The notes under the pieces: model-generated | Told to the model about the DNA's origin: nothing | The model's input: the letters and a program-made list of their open reading frames with translations, nothing else | Databases searched by the model: none | NCBI GenBank assembly: GCA_036259835.1 | Contig: DATABA010000026.1 | Coordinates: 1 to 21,049 of the forward strand | Direction: 5' to 3' | DNA length: 21,049 bases | From: JALYGK01 sp036259835 | Lineage (GTDB): Bacteria; Actinomycetota; UBA4738 | Position numbers and translations under genes: made by a program | In this document: piece by piece, positions 11,854 through 18,665 of the stretch | Layout of the letters: each line of letters opens with the position of its first letter | Numbering within the stretch: the stretch's first letter is position 1

Positions 11854-12470
11854 GCCGCTCCCCCACCTCCTGTCGCCGGTTCCCCCGAACCGTGGCCGGC
11901 AGGAACCGTCGCGGCGTCGGGATCGATCCGTTCCGCCAGCACCGCGACGTCCTCCCCGTCGACCTCCTTCAGACGGACCTGCACGTCCTCGTCCTTGCGT
12001 GTCGGCACGTTCTTCCCGACGTAGTCCGCCCTGATCGGAAGCTCCCGATGCCCTCGGTCCAGGAGCACCGCGAGCTGGATCGCATGGGGACGACCGAAGT
12101 CGACCAGCGCGTCCATCGCCGCACGGATCGTTCGGCCGGTGAAGAGAACGTCGTCGACCAGCACCACGGTGATACCGGTGATGTCGAAGTCGATTCGGGT
12201 CTCATGGACCTCGGGCGCCTCGGCGCGGAGCCCGATGTCATCTCGGTAGAAGGTGATGTCGAGGACGCCGACCGGCACTCGAACCTCCTCGATCCGCTCG
12301 ATCTCAGAGGCAAGTCGGCGAGCCAGATCGTCGCCCCGCGCGGCGATGCCGATGAGGGCGACGCGGCCAGCTCCCTTGTTTCGTTCGACGATTTCATGCG
12401 CGATCCGCGTGATCGCCCGGCGGATTTCCGCGGCGTCGAGGAGCCGGGCTCGCTCGACCACGGGGCTCAT
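11850..12470 (-). CDS. pyrR: PyrR, pyrimidine operon attenuation regulator
   Basis: PyrR binds a specific loop in pyr leader RNA when UMP is high; many members retain uracil phosphoribosyltransferase activity. The 206-residue product has the PRPP signature VVLVDDVLFTGRTIR (102-116) and the family segments ALIGIAARG (38-46), LDITFYRDD (70-78) and VLLDRGHRELPIRADYVGK (135-153). A Gly/Ala-rich tail of about 20 residues is extra. It is the first gene of the operon, about 110 bases downstream of the predicted transcription start. The leader contains a PyrR-type loop and a terminator, so it should control its own expression. The ribosome-binding site is poor (a G-run between the terminator and the ATG). 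Confidence 0.95.
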   Translation of the reverse strand: MSPVVERARLLDAAEIRRAITRIAHEIVERNKGAGRVALIGIAARGDDLARRLASEIERIEEVRVPVGVLDITFYRDDIGLRAEAPEVHETRIDFDITGITVVLVDDVLFTGRTIRAAMDALVDFGRPHAIQLAVLLDRGHRELPIRADYVGKNVPTRKDEDVQVRLKEVDGEDVAVLAERIDPDAATVPAGHGSGEPATGGGGAA

Positions 12471-12482
12471 GACGGCCCCCGC

Positions 12483-12512
12483 AAAAAGAAAACGCCTCGC
12501 GCATGCGAGGCG
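12483..12512 (-). terminator. Intrinsic terminator in the pyr leader (attenuator)
   Basis: Read on the minus strand, an eight-base-pair stem of CGCCTCGC and GCGAGGCG (12505-12512 with 12493-12500) closes a four-base loop and is followed by TTTTCTTTTT (12483-12492). It ends 12 bases before the pyrR ATG and after the predicted promoter, so it can only act as a conditional terminator for this operon. Confidence 0.88.
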
Positions 12513-12546
12513 TGCCTTCCGGTCAAACGCTCTTTTCTCCCTTCCC

Positions 12547-12560
12547 GGCCTCTCCGGACC
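12547..12560 (-). promoter_or_regulatory. PyrR-binding loop (anti-antiterminator) in the pyr leader RNA
   Basis: The minus-strand sequence GGTCCGGAGAGGCC agrees at 12 of 14 positions with the PyrR-binding consensus known from Bacillus leaders (ARUCCNGNGAGGYU). It folds as GG/CC and CC/GG pairs with a bulged U and a GGAGA loop. The segment GAGGC within it can pair with GCCTC in the 5' arm of the downstream terminator, which gives a simple (five-pair) antiterminator. Binding of PyrR would then release the terminator. Motif agreement is direct; the switching scheme is inferred from the Bacillus system. Confidence 0.8.
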
Positions 12561-12586
12561 GACTTAAAGGGCTCAGCTCAGAGGAC

Positions 12587-12614
12587 AGAATAGCCCGTGG
12601 CAAACCCCTGTCAA
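12587..12614 (-). promoter_or_regulatory. Promoter of the pyr operon
   Basis: Minus-strand TTGACA (12609-12614, a perfect -35) and TATTCT (12587-12592) are separated by 16 bases. Transcription would begin near 12580, giving a leader of about 110 bases that holds the PyrR loop and the attenuator. Confidence 0.75.
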
Positions 12615-12668
12615 CCCGAGGGGTACTATGGAGGCAGCGACCAGCGGAAAAGGGGTGTGGGACTGGCG

Positions 12669-12851
12669 ATGATGGCGATTGTTGGCGCGACCGAGCTCTT
12701 GATCGTCCTTGGGATCATCCTGCTGTTGTTCGGGGCGAGCAGGCTTCCCGCCCTCGCGCGATCCCTCGGGAAGTCGACCCGGGAGTTCAAGCAGGGCATG
12801 CATGAGGGCGAGCGGGAAGGCGGACACGCCGAGGCGAAGCAAGAGCCCTAA
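12669..12851 (+). CDS. tatA: Sec-independent protein translocase subunit TatA/TatE
   Basis: TatA oligomers form the pore through which folded twin-arginine substrates cross the membrane. The 60-residue product has the canonical layout: a short N-terminus, one membrane helix (about residues 7-21, ELLIVLGIILLLF), the hinge FGASRLP, an amphipathic helix ARSLGKSTREFKQGM and a charged tail. The ATG at 12669 (another follows directly) is chosen because it precedes the helix by the usual distance; the frame is open upstream to a GTG at 12597, but that overlaps the pyr promoter. It is the only plus-strand gene between two minus-strand operons. A weak TACTAT at 12624-12629 could be its -10 box, without a good -35. 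Confidence 0.9.
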   Translation: MMAIVGATELLIVLGIILLLFGASRLPALARSLGKSTREFKQGMHEGEREGGHAEAKQEP

Positions 12852-13333
12852 GGCGTTCTAGAGCCCCGCGAGTCCTGGCCCCCGTCCTGGAGAGTCCGGG
12901 CGATCTTTCCCATCAGTCCGTTGATGAAGCGCCCGGAGTCCTCCGTTGACAACTCCTTCGCAGCCTCAACCGCCTCGTTGATAACGACCGCGGGCGGCAC
13001 TCCGGCTCCAAGCTCGTAACACGCCACGCGGAGGATCGCTCGGTCGACCGCAGCCATCCGGTGAACCGCCCACTCTTCGGAATTCGAACCGAGGATCCGG
13101 TCGATGTGCTGACGCTGGGACTCCACGCCGTTGACGATCTCTTCGGCGTAGGGAAGAACGTCGCGCCTCGCCTGCCGCCACTCCTCCATCACCTGCTGCG
13201 GGTCCTGACCCGTCACGTCGGCCTGATACAGGAGATCGATGGCGAGCCGGCGAGCCGCTCGGCGCCTCCGATGCCCGACGCGCCGCCCCGAATGGCCGTT
13301 CCCGTCGCGCTGGGCGGAGGACGGCCGGCTCAC
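12848..13333 (-). CDS. nusB: Transcription antitermination protein NusB
   Basis: NusB binds boxA RNA with NusE and promotes antitermination in rRNA operons. The product has 161 residues; the core from about residue 23 shows RRAARRLAIDLLYQADVTG, then the helical bundle with AVDRAILRVACYEL and the family signature PPAVVINEAVEAAKELSTEDSGRFINGLMGKI. The first 22 residues are basic and glycine-rich and may be unstructured. The start is a GTG seven bases after the efp stop. Its TAG overlaps the TAA of convergent tatA. Confidence 0.94.
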   Translation of the reverse strand: MSRPSSAQRDGNGHSGRRVGHRRRRAARRLAIDLLYQADVTGQDPQQVMEEWRQARRDVLPYAEEIVNGVESQRQHIDRILGSNSEEWAVHRMAAVDRAILRVACYELGAGVPPAVVINEAVEAAKELSTEDSGRFINGLMGKIARTLQDGGQDSRGSRTP

Positions 13334-13340
13334 GGCGGGC

Positions 13341-13904
13341 CTATTTCGCCCGGGTGAGGTATTCGCCGGTGCGAGTGTCGACCTTCACCAGCTCACCCTG
13401 TTCGACGAACAACGGGACCTGAACGACCAGTCCCGTCTCCAGCGTCGCTGGCTTCATGGCGCCACTGACCCGATCGCCCTTCATACCTGGTTCGGTGTCC
13501 GCAACGCGAAGCGCCACGGACGTCGGGAGCTCCACGCCGATGGGGTTGCCGTCGTGCATGGCAAGGACGCCGGTTGCTCCCTCGGTCAGGTAATTCGCAG
13601 CGTCGCCGACCGCCGCCGAAGGGACATGGTGCTGCTCGTAGGACTCCGTGTCCATGAAGACGAAGTCGTTGCCGTCTCGATAGAGGTACTGCATCTCGCG
13701 GCGATCGACGATCGCGAGCCCGACGTCCACGCCGGCGTTGAAGGTGCGATCGACCACTCCGCCGCTTCGGACGTTACGAAGTTTCGTCCGAACGAACGCG
13801 CCGCCCTTCCCCGGCTTCACGTGCTGGAACTCGACCACCTGATACAGCTGACCGTCGAGGTCGAGGGTCATCCCGCGACGGAGGTCGTTGGTGTTGACGC
13901 TCAC
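13341..13904 (-). CDS. efp: Translation elongation factor P
   Basis: EF-P rescues ribosomes stalled at consecutive prolines. The 187-residue product has the three-domain length of the family. The loop that reaches the peptidyl-transferase centre reads HVKPGKGGAFVRTK with Lys33 at the tip, and the C-terminal signature GAMKPATLETGLVVQVPLFVEQGE is present at about 148-171. The start is a GTG overlapping the pepQ stop as GTGA; the frame extends upstream to 13946 but only over pepQ. The pilus and GRDPF proteins encoded nearby are rich in proline runs, the kind of substrate EF-P supports; a functional link is only suggestive. Confidence 0.95.
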   Translation of the reverse strand: MSVNTNDLRRGMTLDLDGQLYQVVEFQHVKPGKGGAFVRTKLRNVRSGGVVDRTFNAGVDVGLAIVDRREMQYLYRDGNDFVFMDTESYEQHHVPSAAVGDAANYLTEGATGVLAMHDGNPIGVELPTSVALRVADTEPGMKGDRVSGAMKPATLETGLVVQVPLFVEQGELVKVDTRTGEYLTRAK

Positions 13905-14968
13905 AGGACGATCAGCTCTTTCGGCGTCCTGGGGATGACCCGGCACCCGTCGGATCGCACCTCCACCATGTCTTCAATCCGGACTCCGCCGAGCCCCTCC
14001 AGGTAGATCCCCGGTTCCACCGTGACAACGGCACCCTCCGGGACGACATCCTTCCCGCCCGCGCGGAGAGTCGGACCCTCATGGATTTCGAGTCCGACCC
14101 CATGGCCGAGCGAATGCGTGAACTTGTCGCCGTATCCCGCGTCTCGAATGACACTTCTCGACGCTTCATCGGCGTCGGCGCCGCTGACACCGGCAGCGAC
14201 CGCGCCGATGCCGGCCTGTTGGGCCACCCGGACGACGTCGTAGACCTCTCGAAGTTGCGCCGGCGGGTCGCCAAAGGAGAAGGTGCGAGTCATGTCCGAG
14301 TGGTAGCCGTCGACGACGCAACCGAAATCCATTTTCACGATGTCTCCGCGCTGAAGCGGGCGATCGGAAGGATGGTGGTGTGGCTCAGCGGCGCTCTCCC
14401 CGAACGCCATGATCGTTTCAAAGGCGACGTTCTCGGCGCCGGCCCGCCGTAACGACATGTCGAGCTCAAAGGCGGCGTCGCGTTCGGTCATTCCCTCGAC
14501 GAGCTTGTGCGTGATCAGGTCGAACGCGTCATCGGCGAGCGCCTGTGCCTGGTTCAGGCGATCGATCTCCTCCCTATCCTTCACCCAGCGAAGGCGCTCC
14601 ACCTCCTGCTCCGTCGGAACGAGCTCTCGGCCGACGGCAGAGAGGTCCTGGTAGGTCTTGTACGTCAGGCCGGCCGATTCGAACGCCAGCCGCTCGACGC
14701 CGAGATCAGAACATGCGTCCGTGAAAGCGCGGACGAATTCCCCCGTGTACACGACACGCCGCAGATCCGGCGCCTCCCGGCGCGACTGCTCGCCGTAGCG
14801 GCCATCCGTAAGAAAGATCGCCTCCTCGGCAGTCACGATGAGCTGGCCGTTGGACCCGGTGAACCCGGTGAGATACCGGACGTTGGGGAGACGCGTCACC
14901 AGGAAAGCATCGACGCCCAGATCTCCCAACCGCGAGGCGAGCTTGCGCCGCCGAACATCCTGATTCAC
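13901..14968 (-). CDS. M24-family Xaa-Pro peptidase (aminopeptidase P / prolidase type)
   Basis: The enzyme should release an N-terminal residue next to proline, using two metal ions. The 355-residue product has the creatinase-type N-domain (residues 1 to about 125, with RYLTGFTGSNG at 31-41) and the pita-bread catalytic domain with all five metal ligands: Asp214 (KMDFG), Asp225 (HSDMTRT), His289 (LGHGVGLEIHE), Glu318 (VEPG) and Glu332 (IEDM). It is the gene usually found ahead of efp in actinobacteria and Firmicutes, often labelled pepQ; substrate size (dipeptide or longer) cannot be read from sequence. It starts at a GTG with almost no room for an untranslated leader after the nearest -10 box. 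Confidence 0.92.
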   Translation of the reverse strand: MNQDVRRRKLASRLGDLGVDAFLVTRLPNVRYLTGFTGSNGQLIVTAEEAIFLTDGRYGEQSRREAPDLRRVVYTGEFVRAFTDACSDLGVERLAFESAGLTYKTYQDLSAVGRELVPTEQEVERLRWVKDREEIDRLNQAQALADDAFDLITHKLVEGMTERDAAFELDMSLRRAGAENVAFETIMAFGESAAEPHHHPSDRPLQRGDIVKMDFGCVVDGYHSDMTRTFSFGDPPAQLREVYDVVRVAQQAGIGAVAAGVSGADADEASRSVIRDAGYGDKFTHSLGHGVGLEIHEGPTLRAGGKDVVPEGAVVTVEPGIYLEGLGGVRIEDMVEVRSDGCRVIPRTPKELIVL

Positions 14969-14976
14969 GAGCGCCG

Positions 14977-14982
14977 ATGATA
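14977..14982 (-). promoter_or_regulatory. -10 box ahead of the pepQ-efp-nusB operon, possible leaderless start
   Basis: Minus-strand TATCAT (five of six bases of the consensus) ends eight bases before the GTG of the peptidase gene. Transcription starting six to eight bases downstream would begin at or beside the start codon. No good -35 box is seen at 17-18 bases, which is common for actinobacterial leaderless promoters. Confidence 0.45.
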
Positions 14983-14998
14983 CCGGCTGGTTATCGCA

Positions 14999-15040
14999 GG
15001 CTGACTGGCTTCGGAGGGGAGGTCCTGCGGGCGGTCAGCC
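14999..15040. repeat. Inverted repeat after the pilus operon
   Basis: Seven-base arms GGCTGAC (14999-15005) and GTCAGCC (15034-15040) are separated by 28 bases, with one arm covering the stop of the last pilus-operon gene. It could form a hairpin in the transcript, but there is no T-run, so it is not called a terminator. Confidence 0.3.
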
Positions 15041-15505
15041 CGTCAATGGCGGCATTTCACCACCGCCGCCACCTTGACGGGTTCCCGACGAGGCGGAGCC
15101 AGTGTTCGACCCGCCGTTGCCACCGTATCCGGGGGTCCCGGTGTTGGTCGTCCCCGTTGTGCCCGTTCCCGTCCCGGTTGTGGGGAGCGTCCCCGTGGTC
15201 CCCGTCGTTCCGGTGGTCCCGGTGGTCCCGGTTGTCCCGGTCGTTCCCGGGCTCGGCTCCGGCGTTGGGGCGTTGAGAGGTGCGAACGGGTCGCGCCCGC
15301 CGAGCACGAGTATCTGGTCGGCCAGCGGGTCCGAGGTGGGAGACGGTTGCGGTTGGGGCGTCTGAGCCGGCGCGGGGCCCTGCACCGAGGCGGGCTCCTC
15401 CGGCTCGGGAGCGTTCCTCAGGAAGACGAAGAACACCAGCACCGCGACGAGCATGACCGAGCCTGCAATGATCAGGGCGCGTCGGTCACGAGGCGACAGA
15501 GCCAT
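15035..15505 (-). CDS. Unrecognised single-pass membrane protein with GRDPF motif and TTG repeats
   Basis: I do not recognise this 156-residue protein. It has a short basic N-terminus, one membrane helix (about 11-29), a proline/glutamate-rich linker (31-60), then the motif ADQILVLGGRDPFAP at 62-76, a run of Thr-Thr-Gly repeats (about 88-120) and a glycine-rich end. The motif closely matches ADEILTYNGRDPFTR in the gene just upstream, so the two are likely paralogues. A RDPF-type motif also follows the linker in PilP, the partner of PilN/PilO in Gram-negative pili, and this is the PilP position in the operon, but no PilP beta domain is present. The ATG has a strong AGGAGGT site that overlaps the stop of the preceding gene. 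It is the last gene of the operon. It probably sits in the membrane with an extracytoplasmic tail; function unknown. Confidence 0.8.
   Translation of the reverse strand: MALSPRDRRALIIAGSVMLVAVLVFFVFLRNAPEPEEPASVQGPAPAQTPQPQPSPTSDPLADQILVLGGRDPFAPLNAPTPEPSPGTTGTTGTTGTTGTTGTTGTLPTTGTGTGTTGTTNTGTPGYGGNGGSNTGSASSGTRQGGGGGEMPPLTG
15188..15244 (-). repeat. In-frame nine-base coding repeats (Thr-Thr-Gly)
   Basis: About six tandem nine-base units with imperfect identity (minus-strand ACC/ACG/ACA ACC/ACG GGG/GGA forms) encode Thr-Thr-Gly repeats at about residues 88-106 of the GRDPF protein. Unit length is a multiple of three, so copy-number changes would alter tail length without breaking the frame. 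Confidence 0.75.
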
Positions 15506-15508
15506 CCG

Positions 15509-16321
15509 TCACCTCCTGCAGTGGCCGTTGGAAGATGGGTGGGATTCGTCGCATCGTGCTGCCTTCCAGCCCCAGGCGTGTCCCTTTCCCCTCCAGCCAC
15601 TCCGGGTCTGTCCGACTCTGCGGCCGGGGCGCGAGGACTGTCCCTTATGGCCTCGGTCCTTCCAGGACTTCTCTTTAGTCGGCTGGTAAGCGGGATATGG
15701 CGGCGCCTCGCCGTGCTCGGCCTTGGCGGGCTTGTTCTTGGTCTTCCCCCACTTGCCGCCGCGGTCGAGGGTGCCGTCGGGCTCTGGTGACCCTGCACCG
15801 CCGCCGTCGGCGACCGGCACGGGGTACACCGGCATGGGATCGACCAGGGGGTCAACCACCGTGGGCTCGTCCACCCGTGGCACCTTCACCACGACGTCGA
15901 GATCGTCGCCGTCGTCATCTCCGCGACGGGTGACTGGCGAGGTTCGGGTGGAGCCGACCCCGGAAAGCGGCGACGCGGCGTTCCCGACCGAGACCGTGAC
16001 GCCCGCGCTCGGCGCCAAGGGCGTGACGCTTTGAGCGACGGGCGTCAACGGATCGGCCGCGGGAGGCTTCTGAGAGGCTTTCTTCTCCTCCTGGTCGCGG
16101 GTGAACGGGTCGCGCCCGTTGTACGTGAGGATTTCGTCCGCCGACGGGGCGGTCGCGACCGGAGGGGCTTGCTGGGCGACCCGCCGATCCGCTGGCGCGG
16201 ACGACAGCGGTGCACCCGCCTGGTTCCGAAACTCTCCGGCCAGGAACATCCCACCGATCGCCGCTGTCAGGACCACGGCGACCAGGATCCGGAAACGAGG
16301 TTCACGCGGCGTTGTGGCCAT
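15509..16321 (-). CDS. Unrecognised single-pass membrane protein with GRDPF motif
   Basis: No confident family assignment. The 270-residue product has a cytoplasmic stub, one membrane helix (about 11-28), an Ala/Pro-rich linker, and ADEILTYNGRDPFTR at 61-75, shared with the next gene. A proline-rich region with SAGVTVSVGNAASP (105-118) and an acidic patch RRGDDDGDDLD (132-142) follow. From about residue 190 the protein becomes basic and rich in Lys, Gly and Trp, ending with two cysteines; codon third positions look less GC-biased there, so this tail may be fast-evolving or the result of an old frameshift. It lies three bases after pilO and four bases before the paralogue, so it belongs to the pilus operon. 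PilP-like position and motif suggest an alignment or linker role next to PilN/PilO, as inference only. Confidence 0.75.
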   Translation of the reverse strand: MATTPREPRFRILVAVVLTAAIGGMFLAGEFRNQAGAPLSSAPADRRVAQQAPPVATAPSADEILTYNGRDPFTRDQEEKKASQKPPAADPLTPVAQSVTPLAPSAGVTVSVGNAASPLSGVGSTRTSPVTRRGDDDGDDLDVVVKVPRVDEPTVVDPLVDPMPVYPVPVADGGGAGSPEPDGTLDRGGKWGKTKNKPAKAEHGEAPPYPAYQPTKEKSWKDRGHKGQSSRPGRRVGQTRSGWRGKGHAWGWKAARCDESHPSSNGHCRR

Positions 16322-16324
16322 GGC

Positions 16325-17014
16325 TCAGGCTCCTGGACTCGGGGCCGGCGCCGGTGAGGCGCCTGGTGCCGGTGTGGTTGCCGTATTTGGAGCGGGCGTG
16401 GTCCCAGGAGCCGGCGTCGCGGTCGCGCCGGGAGCGCCGGTTTGACCACCCGCGGCGGCGTCGCCCTGGCTTCCCGGACCCGCCGTTGTGTCCATCGTGT
16501 AGAACTCGACATTGAGGCCGACCTGGAGGTAGTTGAGCCCGCCCCCTTGGGGCGAAATCTGGAGGTTCGTGACCTTCGCCGCCCGGGGCAGGTTCTCCAG
16601 CCGGTACAGGTACTGATCGACGGAGAAGAAGCGGCCCGCCACCGTGATCTGGGTCGGGAGGACCGCCGCCGTGAACGGTGATGGGGTCGGGGTAGAAGGG
16701 GCGACCGTCATGAAGTCCACGCCCGACCTCTCGGCAATACCGTTCAATAGACGGATCAATCCCGGAAGGTCCGCGTTCGGGGGGATGGCGGCGTCGAGTA
16801 CGCGGAGGCGCCGCCGGTTCTTCGGAGCCTCCTGCGCGAGAGCCCGAAGTTGGTCCAGGCGGACCTGAAGCTGTGCTTCCTGCTGCCTGGCCGACTCGAC
16901 CTGCTCGCGCTTCTCGCGGACCTGGGACGCCTTGGGCAGGATGACGAAGGCCACCATGAGGATCACCATCGCCAGGCCGGCGATCGCCGCGAGGATCGGA
17001 CCGCGCCGAGCCAC
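16325..17014 (-). CDS. pilO: Type IV pilus assembly protein PilO
   Basis: PilO pairs with PilN in the inner-membrane platform of type IV pili. The 229-residue product has one membrane helix (7-26), a coiled coil (about 28-62), and a ferredoxin-like extracytoplasmic region with LPGLIRLLNGIAERSGVDF (83-101) and the typical VAGRFFSVDQYLYRLENLPR (125-144). The last 50 residues are a Pro/Ala/Thr/Gly low-complexity tail not usual for the family. The GTG start overlaps the pilN stop by one base (TAGTG). Confidence 0.88.
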   Translation of the reverse strand: MARRGPILAAIAGLAMVILMVAFVILPKASQVREKREQVESARQQEAQLQVRLDQLRALAQEAPKNRRRLRVLDAAIPPNADLPGLIRLLNGIAERSGVDFMTVAPSTPTPSPFTAAVLPTQITVAGRFFSVDQYLYRLENLPRAAKVTNLQISPQGGGLNYLQVGLNVEFYTMDTTAGPGSQGDAAAGGQTGAPGATATPAPGTTPAPNTATTPAPGASPAPAPSPGA

Positions 17015-17622
17015 TATTGGCCCCCGTCCCTGGTTGCCGCCACGCTCAGGTCAACCGAGCTGCTGAAGCTGACCTGTTCGCCGGTCCCGGCGCGGCTGGA
17101 GGTGCTGATCCATGGGTTCAACCACCCCTCGACCGACTCCAACCGGGTCAGCCAGTCAGCCACCGTGGTGTGGGCGAACGCGTTCCCCTGGAACTGAATG
17201 GTGCCGACCAGTCCCTCGCCCCCTGGCGTAGTCGAAGCGGACGATGTCGAAGACACTTGCAGCTGGCCGGTCAGCGACGTCAGCCACATGTCACGGGGGA
17301 TGACCAGCGAGATGTCGCGAAGGACGCCCGACCACAGGACCTCCCCCCGAAGCACGTTCGCCAGGAGTCCTTCCTTCTCCGTGACGGCCTGCTTCAGCTG
17401 CTCGAACCGAGTCAATCCGCTGATCTCGGTCTGAAGGCGGCCATTGACGGCTTGCTGCTCCTCGAGTTGACGGCTCGCCGCCGACAACCGAGCAGACTGC
17501 AGGATGAAGATGAGGATGAGGAAACCCATCACTCCGGCCACCGCCGACGTCACCATGGTGGTTTGCCGGCGAGTCTTCCGCCGTTGCTGAACTTCGAGTG
17601 GAAGAAGATTGACTTGCGTCAT
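17014..17622 (-). CDS. pilN: Type IV pilus assembly protein PilN
   Basis: PilN links cytoplasmic PilM to the membrane platform. The N-terminal VNLLP (residues 4-8) is the known PilM-binding peptide; a basic stretch, a membrane helix (about 23-41) and a coiled coil (44-85) follow, then an extracytoplasmic domain with GVLRDISLVIPRDMWLTSL and a serine/threonine-rich insertion (about 123-133). The 202-residue length fits. It overlaps pilM by four bases (ATGA). Confidence 0.92.
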   Translation of the reverse strand: MTQVNLLPLEVQQRRKTRRQTTMVTSAVAGVMGFLILIFILQSARLSAASRQLEEQQAVNGRLQTEISGLTRFEQLKQAVTEKEGLLANVLRGEVLWSGVLRDISLVIPRDMWLTSLTGQLQVSSTSSASTTPGGEGLVGTIQFQGNAFAHTTVADWLTRLESVEGWLNPWISTSSRAGTGEQVSFSSSVDLSVAATRDGGQ

Positions 17623-18665
17623 CCTCGGCCTCCCGGCAATGCCAATCCCACGGCCACGGCGAGCAACGGCTCGGCCTCGGCCATCACGTCTTCAGGCAGG
17701 TTCAGGTCCGGACGCACACGGTGGAACGGGCGGCCCGGAACGACGTCGGCGGGCAGCTCCTCTTCGAGCACCGGCTGAAGCGCCTCCAGCTTGGAGCCGC
17801 CGCCGGACACCAGGACACGACTGAGCCGCGCGTTCGGCGTCTGGGACAGGTAGAAATCAAGCGAGGACCGAACGTCCTGGGCGAACAGCGCGGCCCGTTC
17901 CGACGCCACTCGCTGCGCGTGCGCGGCCTTCTCGGGGTCCTGTCCGTCCAGCCCCCGCTTGAGCCGCTCCGCCTCGTCCGTCGGCACGTCGAGCGCTCGG
18001 GAGATCGCTTCGGTCACCTCACGGCCCCCGGACTGGAGGATGCGAACGAACCGAGGGACTCCCCAGGAGTGGACGCAGATGCTCGTCACGTCGGAACCGA
18101 TGTCCACGATCGCTTCGTCCTCGCCATCGAGCGCGCCGTCGCTCGAGCCCACGGAGCGGACGATGGCGAATGGGATCAGATCCAGGCCGACAGGCCGCAG
18201 CTTCGAGGCCTCGACCGCGCCGACGAGCTGATTGATCATGCCTTTTTGAGCCGCGACCAGAAGGAGACGGACCATCCGCCGCGCGTCCTGCTCGAACTCC
18301 TCGAGAATGTGGAAGTCCAGCACCGCTTCTTCGAGTGGGATGGGGACGTATTCCTGGACCTGGAAGGGAAGCGACTGACGAAGCTCCTTGGGCTCGAGCC
18401 ATGGAACGGAGACCTCGCGGACCACGACACGCTGGTTCGCCACACCCAAGACGACCTCCTTGGAGCGGAACTTGCCGCTCCGCCATAGGTCCTGAAGTGC
18501 AGCGACGACCGCGTTCTGGTCCTGTACCTCGCCGCCGGAGACCGCTCCCGGAGGAAGCGGGACCTGGGCGGCGCGGACCAGGGCCGGGGGATAACCGCGG
18601 ACGGAGAGCTCGGCGGCGCGAACGGCAGTGGCGCCGATGTCGAGTCCGATCCGAACCCGGGCCAT
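17619..18665 (-). CDS. pilM: Type IV pilus assembly protein PilM (actin-like ATPase)
   Basis: PilM is a cytoplasmic actin/FtsA-like protein that binds PilN and connects the pilus motors to the platform. The 348-residue product shows phosphate 1 as IGLDIGATAVRAAEL (6-20), phosphate 2 as AIVDIGSDVTSICV, and the adenosine motif VLVSGGGSKLEAL. The family segment LPFQVQEYVPIPLEEAVLDFHI is present near 99-120. Its ATG follows the HTH gene stop with no gap (TAGATG) and has AAAGGAG eight bases upstream, so the two are translationally coupled. Confidence 0.94.
   Translation of the reverse strand: MARVRIGLDIGATAVRAAELSVRGYPPALVRAAQVPLPPGAVSGGEVQDQNAVVAALQDLWRSGKFRSKEVVLGVANQRVVVREVSVPWLEPKELRQSLPFQVQEYVPIPLEEAVLDFHILEEFEQDARRMVRLLLVAAQKGMINQLVGAVEASKLRPVGLDLIPFAIVRSVGSSDGALDGEDEAIVDIGSDVTSICVHSWGVPRFVRILQSGGREVTEAISRALDVPTDEAERLKRGLDGQDPEKAAHAQRVASERAALFAQDVRSSLDFYLSQTPNARLSRVLVSGGGSKLEALQPVLEEELPADVVPGRPFHRVRPDLNLPEDVMAEAEPLLAVAVGLALPGGRG

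Noticed and set aside
12597..12668. N-terminal extension of tatA to 12597
   Set aside because: It would put coding sequence through the pyr promoter and add 24 polar residues before a membrane helix that normally lies at the very N-terminus.
14999..15040. Rho-independent terminator after the pilus operon
   Set aside because: The inverted repeat has a 28-base loop and no T-run.
15100..15260. GT/GC-rich repeats as a CRISPR array or origin
   Set aside because: Units are nine bases, contiguous without spacers and encode Thr-Thr-Gly in an open frame.
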